From NCBI RefSeq assembly GCF_000315625.1, contig NW_005434549.1, positions 20,516 through 69,995 on the forward strand: a DNA stretch of 49,480 nucleotides. The letters run 5' to 3'. The DNA is from Guillardia theta CCMP2712 (Eukaryota > Cryptophyceae > Pyrenomonadales > Geminigeraceae). Of this stretch, positions 40,639-49,480 are shown piece by piece. The position numbers and the translations under genes are program-made. The notes below the pieces were generated by a model, which was not told the DNA's origin, ran no database searches, and saw nothing but the letters and a program-made list of their open reading frames with translations. Positions within the stretch are counted from its first letter, which is position 1. Each line of letters opens with the position of its first letter.

Positions 40639-41645
40639 TTAGAGATCTACCCATTTCGAATAGATTCTATCCACTTGCTTCATTCTTTTCCGTTGAAGAA
40701 AGCTTCTTGACATCTTCTTCCCAGACTGGTGGAAAAGGCTGATCTTCAAGTACTGCCTTGCTTCACATACTTTTTGCCCAATGTTACGCTTTCGAGACCC
40801 GGCAAACTGTCCAGAGCTGCCCCATATCTTTCTTGAATGTATCTGCTCCATTTTGGGAAATCCTGGGGACGTGGAAAGTTTCTGCTGCGGATATGTATCT
40901 GTCAAGGTTATGCTACCGTTGCTGACTGCCGATCGCAATGTATCCCACAGTTCTACCTCGTCTCTATTCGGTATACATGAAATGCGAATTTTCGCCTGGT
41001 CTTCGTACAAAAAGCCCGTTACAACACGGAAGATCTCTCTCAAGCAAAAGAATACGCACTCCACTACTTGCATAAAAGGACAAATCTTTGAAAACAAAAA
41101 AATGTACATTGAATCATTCTTGGCATCGAACTTTGGATAGAACGATTTGAAACTGTGCTGATGCTGTGATTTTCTTTTGTAGAAGTTTCTGCCACAATGG
41201 GCCTGCGGACTTAGAATGCTCATCACTGCTGAATAAGCCTGTTGATTCGACAGCGCCGACTCAATTGGTAGTAAGCTTGTGTGAGTTGAGGGGAGGACAA
41301 ACGCAGGAGGAGGAAGAGGAGGAGGAAGTTGAGATGGAAAAGGAGGGTGTGCCAGAATAAAGTGACAATCAGAACAAGGGGTGGTTGTGGAGAACAGAAT
41401 TGAACCGGAGGACTAAACTGAGGGGATGGGATGCAACAATCATAGGGTACCCGTACTTGAGATAGGGAAGTCGAGGGTGACTGTGCGACAGGAATGCTTT
41501 TGAGCTGTGCTGACTGGAGGTTTTGGGCGTGATATAGCTTTACTACCTTCAAACTTCGAAAAATACTTGTTTTCGGCACGAAAGATGCTTCAGCGACTGT
41601 CAGCAATACCGAAACAACTAGTTTTCGAAATAATCTCGCGCCCAT
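40639..41645 (-). CDS. Hypothetical protein with predicted signal peptide, possibly plastid-targeted
   Basis: Exon 1 from ATG at 41645 to 41457 (before GTACGG) encodes MGARLFRKLVVSVLLTVAEA then SFVPKTSIFRSLKVV: a short basic start, hydrophobic core, small residues, then a Phe right after the likely cleavage point followed by a Ser/Lys/Arg-rich stretch. A Phe at this position is the known mark of bipartite plastid presequences in algae with red secondary plastids. A pyrimidine-rich intron follows. The next exon, starting near 41268 (SALSNQQAYSAVMSILSPQA), runs open to 40639 with no recognisable domain. Joining of the two is by phase and proximity only; the second part may hold further introns. 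Confidence 0.4.
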
Positions 41646-42044
41646 CCGCACACCCAAGGGTTTGACTGGTCGTTGGGGTAGGAGGAGGGGTGATGTCCAA
41701 CCACAGTCAATTGAAGGGGTACATCAACACGCGCCTCACGTCACGCTCCAACTGATGACTTTAAAACTGACTCAGGGCCGAGTTTAACGGCTGACAGCGT
41801 ATCGCGAATCCATGAGCGAACGAACACTTTTTGACATACATAGATTTAACTTTTTTGCCAAAAATATCCCTTTCCCTGTCAAACAAGCATTGCTTCGATA
41901 TATATCAACCTGACACGAACAATTTCATTTTGGAAACATTTTCCTTCAACAACGTTTCAAACCATTTCGTCATCCTGCTTTGACCTATATTTTTGTGGTA
42001 CAAATTCAAATACATTAAAAAGCAGTTTTAATCTCATGGATACG

Positions 42045-42073
42045 GAGAATCGCGAACGTCGTTCGCGATTCTC
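42045..42073. repeat. Perfect 14-bp palindrome with one central base
   Basis: Arms GAGAATCGCGAACG and CGTTCGCGATTCTC around a single T. It stands in AT-rich sequence about 200 bp left of GC island 3. It could form a cruciform or be a binding site for a dimeric protein. Confidence 0.85.
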
Positions 42074-42249
42074 TTTATTACAACACAGCTTTACCACACG
42101 ATGATCACGGCCTGCTTACATTTAATAAATGACATTGTAAATATATAAATCCACTTATTTCAAATTTACACATTGTTTGGAAATTTTATAATAGTTATAA
42201 ACGTTTTACAATATTTCTAAAACGTTTCGTTGCGTTCGCAATATTTTCG

Positions 42250-42930
42250 CGATACGCTAACGGACGTTAGTCTCGGCCCTCAGTGAGTCCGGAGTCCACA
42301 TGGCAGCGGCGTGGCCGGGCGCCGCGGCGCCCCCCCCGGGGCCGGCCGGGCGGCCCCTCACGCAGAGGGACCGTACGGTACTCAGGGCACGGTACGGTAC
42401 TGTAGTACCGCGGCCCGGCCGGCCGGGGGCCGGCCCGGCCTTGGCTTGAACCGTCACAGTGACTGCCATCAACTTGCGCCGTGCCAACCGTAACGGCCCT
42501 CAGTCCCGGGCCCGCCGGCCGATCCGGCGATCGGAGGGGGGGGGGGGGAGGGGGGCAGTGACGGCGCGCGGCCGCTCAGACGGTACGGTACGGTGACTGT
42601 GACCGGACTACTTACTTACTAAGTTAGTACGGTACTACTGAAGTAGGCCGCAAGGCGGTCATCAGTACTAGCGGCCGCGTAGACGGTACGGTACGGTACT
42701 CCCGTACTACGTGTGCGACCGATGGCGGCCATGATCATCTTATCACGATGCACCGTGGCACTGCACTGCACAGTGACGGGTGACTCGGATACCGTACCGT
42801 CATTCCGAAGTTCAATGCAAATGGGTACCATCGGCGATGATCGGGTGACCGTACGACGGTACGTCACGGTGACTGTGACGGTGGCACTTGAAGCAACCGT
42901 GAACGGTGATCAAAGTTAGTTGACCTTGCA
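42250..42930. repeat. GC-rich island 3
   Basis: Block with CGCCGCGGCGCC, repeated ACGGTACGGTAC words and a G-run at about 42535-42556. CTTACTTACTAAGTTAGTACGG at 42610 resembles the bordering motif of the other islands only loosely. Flanked left by 450 bp of very AT-rich sequence (41800-42245) without a gene. No coding content seen. Confidence 0.65.
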
Positions 42931-42949
42931 GGGTTGAATCATAAGCAAG

Positions 42950-43090
42950 CCCAAGCCAAAGCAAGCCAAACTTAAAGCAAGCATCAAAGCAAGCATCAAA
43001 GCAAGCAAAGCAAGCAAAGCAAGCAAAGCAAGCAAAGCAAGCAAAGCAAGCAAAGCAAGCAAAGCAAGCAAAGCAAGCAAAGCAAGCTTA
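42950..43090. repeat. AAGCAAGC / GCAAAGCAA 9-bp tandem array
   Basis: Starts with irregular AAGCAAGCCCAAGCC units and becomes a regular array of about nine GCAAAGCAA copies from about 43003 to 43087. It directly follows GC island 3. Confidence 0.9.
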
Positions 43091-43271
43091 ATCAAAGGTT
43101 CCGATCATTTGTCTGTGACGCTTGACTTCAAATTTAATATTCACTTGTAGTGCTGCATTACGGTTCAGGCGCACTGGCTGCGGCAAGCAGATGAGTTGGC
43201 AAGCTCGCGTTGAAAATTTGTGTAGCTGGTGAATCATCCCAGTTCAGCCAACCATATCATAGCAGTATGTT

Positions 43272-43616
43272 TTACTCAAGATCGATTTTATCTGACAACC
43301 TCTTCCCTCTGCCAGGCAAGCAATCCCAGCACTCCCCCCCGCCCTCCTCGGTGCTTGCATGGATGTACTGCTCCGAGGACGCTGAGATTGCCTGCATGAA
43401 ATGTATCCCCTCGAATACGTCCATCCAGTCACTGGAATGGGCTTGATCCAGACCAATGTTGAAGTCTACTCGAAGGTTTTTCTTGTTGGTGACTGGACAT
43501 GCTGTAAGACTACTAGAGCCGAAAAAATCTTCGAAGATCTTTCTCGGCGCTGGTCTGCATGGGGCATGCATAATGCGCGTCTCGATCGAGAGGTCGCTGT
43601 TGTCTTTGTTGGCCAT
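43272..43616 (-). CDS. Hypothetical protein, 114 aa
   Basis: From ATG at 43616: MANKDNSDLSIETRIMHAPC then RKIFEDFFGSSSLTACP, NLRVDFNIGLDQAHSSDWMD, and a C-terminus rich in Gly, Glu and Lys. The frame is open upstream to 43808 but that part is Pro/Ser/Leu-rich. Protein-like composition is the only support. 43809-44220 shows no gene. Confidence 0.35.
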   Translation of the reverse strand: MANKDNSDLSIETRIMHAPCRPAPRKIFEDFFGSSSLTACPVTNKKNLRVDFNIGLDQAHSSDWMDVFEGIHFMQAISASSEQYIHASTEEGGGECWDCLPGRGKRLSDKIDLE

Positions 43617-44234
43617 TAAGGAGAGTACTAGCGGCGATGGCACAGGTGGCTCAACTAGGTCAACGAGATTCGTACTGCGGAGGGATGATAGCAGGAATAG
43701 GGAGGGGAAGAATAGAGTAGAGACGACAAGCCGCAAGATGGAAGAGGGAGGGGATACAGGATAGAGTGGAGGCAGGACAGAGTGGAAATAGGATGGTAGC
43801 AGTGTCAAGAGTGGGTGAATATCAAGGAAGACGGAACGGAGAAGACCTGAGGCTGCAGATTCTTTTAGTGCGAAGTGGGTATGCCCAGGGGATATCGCTT
43901 TTCATTTAGTACCGTACTTAAAGAATAGCTGATCTTGGGGTAGCAAGGTAAATGGATTGGAATGGAAGGGGTAAAATGCTCTATTTCAAGTCTTTACTAC
44001 CAGACTGATGACAGAGGGGAACAAAAATGGGGAAAGGGGGCAGTGGATACGCCCCCCCCTGTACCCAAGGTTGGAGATTTCTTAAGTGAAGCATCAAGAA
44101 AAGTATCAGTACTGCCAGGCTCTCCAGAATTTGCTAGAGCTCGTTTAAGCCTTCTTTGCATACAAGGATCGCCCCGTTTTCATGGGAGTCTTGACGTTTT
44201 TATCCTCCACTAGTTGTATGGTTCCGATACTCAA

Positions 44235-45345
44235 GCTCTGTCACACGGCCGCCGGTGACACCGGGTACGCCGCTCAACCGCCGTCTCTTCCGTCGATATC
44301 TTTGAGGCGCGGCGTGACTGATGAATGAGTAACCGTCACGTTACTCAAAGTTAAGATAAAAATCAGTACGAGCCTCGGAGGACAATCGGCCAGGCCCTGA
44401 GAGTCGAGTCGGAGGGCACAGCAGGATTAGGTTTGGTTCTCGCTGTCTTTCTCTTCTCGCCGTTTGGCCTGTGCGACAGTGTCAGGGTCAAGCCTCCTCG
44501 ACTCTCCTGATTGTCCTCGTACTGCACGCTTAACTTTGAGTCACCGTCACATGAAAGTCGTCGGCGGCCGGGCCGGGAGGCTTGACCCTGACACTCAGTG
44601 ACTGTCGCACACTGGCAGCCTGGCCAAACGGCGAGAAGAGAAAAGACAGCGAGAACCAAACCTAACCGTAACCCTGCCGACTGCTGTCCCCCAACTTGCA
44701 AACTTAACCGTCTGATACCTAACGGTCAGTGAGTTCACTGGCTTAACTGCGCGCCGCAGGACTCCAAGTCCGGGAGTCCCCGCGCGGCCACCGTGTGCCA
44801 GCAGTGACACCATGCGTTGTGCTCAGTTGGCATTGTGCTAGTATCCGATCTGTGGCCGCGGCCCCACACTGTGACAGTCACGGCCGGTCCTGCCCCGCCG
44901 GGCGACCCGGCGGGCCCCGGGCCCGGGGATCCGGCGCCCGGTGACCGGCCCGGGCCCAGCGCCGGTGGCGCGCGGCCCACCGCCCGGGCCGCGGCGAGTC
45001 CGATCGGCCGGCCCGGCGCCCGGATCATCGGATCGAGTCAGTGAGTACTAGCCGCTGACTCAGTGAGCTGCACTGGGTCGGGCCGGGCCCGGGCCCCGGG
45101 CCCGGGCCCGGCGGCTGCCGCGGAGCCTCAGCCGCGTGTGCGGAGCGAGGCTGAGCCTCCCGGAGTCCGGCCCGGCGGCGGGAGTCCGGCCGTCCGCGGC
45201 GGAGTCACGATCGGATCCACCTTTTTTTTGTCGGATCATGTCGCCGGGCCGCCCCGGCGGTGCCACCGGTGCCGGGCGGCCCGCCCGCCGGGGGCCGCCC
45301 CGCGGCCGGGCCCGGCCTGGCTCAGCCTGCAGGGTGCCACGATGA
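44235..45345. repeat. GC-rich island 4, upstream of HSP70
   Basis: Largest island, with GGGCCCGGGGCC-type words towards its right end. It holds a direct copy TTACTCAAAGTTAAG at 44341 followed by ATCAGTACGAG and GAGGACAATC, and an inverted copy near 44500-44540. It stops about 35 bp before the HSP70 start codon, so it could also act as a CpG-island-like promoter. Confidence 0.7.
44425..44666. repeat. Large imperfect inverted repeat inside GC island 4
   Basis: Left arm about 44425-44497 (GGTTTGGTTCTCGCTGTCTT, then TCTTCTCGCCGTTTGGCC, then GTCAGGGTCAAGCCTCC). Right arm about 44576-44666 is its reverse complement with a few small insertions (GGAGGCTTGACCCTGACACT ... GAACCAAACCTAAC). Spacer about 78 bp, carrying the inverted bordering motif. 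Confidence 0.8.
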
Positions 45346-45379
45346 TGGTTTCAGTGAAACCAACCAACCAGACGGAAAA

Positions 45380-49420
<4,041 letters not shown>

Positions 49421-49480
49421 GTAGGAAGAGTTGAGGGAAGGAGAGGGGGGTTTAGGGGGGGGTGGGGGGGTTGGGTAGAG

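Overview
This is nuclear DNA of an intron-rich unicellular eukaryote, most likely an alga. Genes carry many short GT-AG introns (often 45-60 nt) and long intergenic gaps are filled with simple repeats. HSP70, aspartoacylase and an RPRD-type CID protein can each be rebuilt from many small exons whose phases agree. A predicted signal peptide ending in a Ser-Phe junction at 41.6 kb, and general sequence style, make a cryptophyte (Guillardia-like) the best guess; this is inference only.

Layout, left to right. 1-1 kb: microsatellite and a 50-bp tandem repeat. 4.26-1.03 kb (minus): one apparent gene joining a Q/E/A-repeat N-terminus, a GAF sensor domain and an HPP-family membrane domain. 4.70-6.39 kb (plus): aspartoacylase. 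9.34-6.41 kb and 13.93-10.90 kb (minus): two neighbouring glycosyltransferase-like genes with a similar N-terminal beta-sandwich-like region, separated by minisatellites. 15.49-16.02 kb: small multi-pass membrane protein. 19.06-16.70 kb (minus): intronless bacterial-type dynamin-like GTPase. 20.11-22.52 kb: protein with two Kre9/KNH-like domains. 23.23-25 kb: PH-like plus coiled-coil protein. 31.89-25.36 kb (minus): RNA polymerase II CTD-interacting (CID) protein, split by a complete 3,205-bp PIF/Harbinger DNA transposon (27846-31050, TTA target duplication). 34.47-37.09 kb: coiled-coil plus P-loop NTPase of Crinkler/RHS-like aspect. 37.2-37.4 kb: two patches shared with the Harbinger transposase. 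38-44 kb: small hypothetical genes. 45.38 kb to the window end: a 16-exon (so far) HSP70 gene, open at the right edge.

Scattered between genes are at least four extremely GC-rich islands (14.49-15.36, 38.77-39.55, 42.25-42.93, 44.23-45.35 kb) and a smaller one at 16.5-16.7 kb. Several carry or are bordered by the same AT-rich motif, TTACTCAAAGTTAAGTTA, often followed by CAGTACGAGGACA, in both orientations. They look like members of one undescribed repeat family rather than chance composition.

There is no operon logic. Apparent functional groupings are the adjacent glycosyltransferase-like genes, and the divergent pairs GAF-HPP/aspartoacylase and dynamin/KNH that could share promoter regions. 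Exon ends are inferred by eye from frame, GT-AG and family similarity; where I could not make the phases close I say so.
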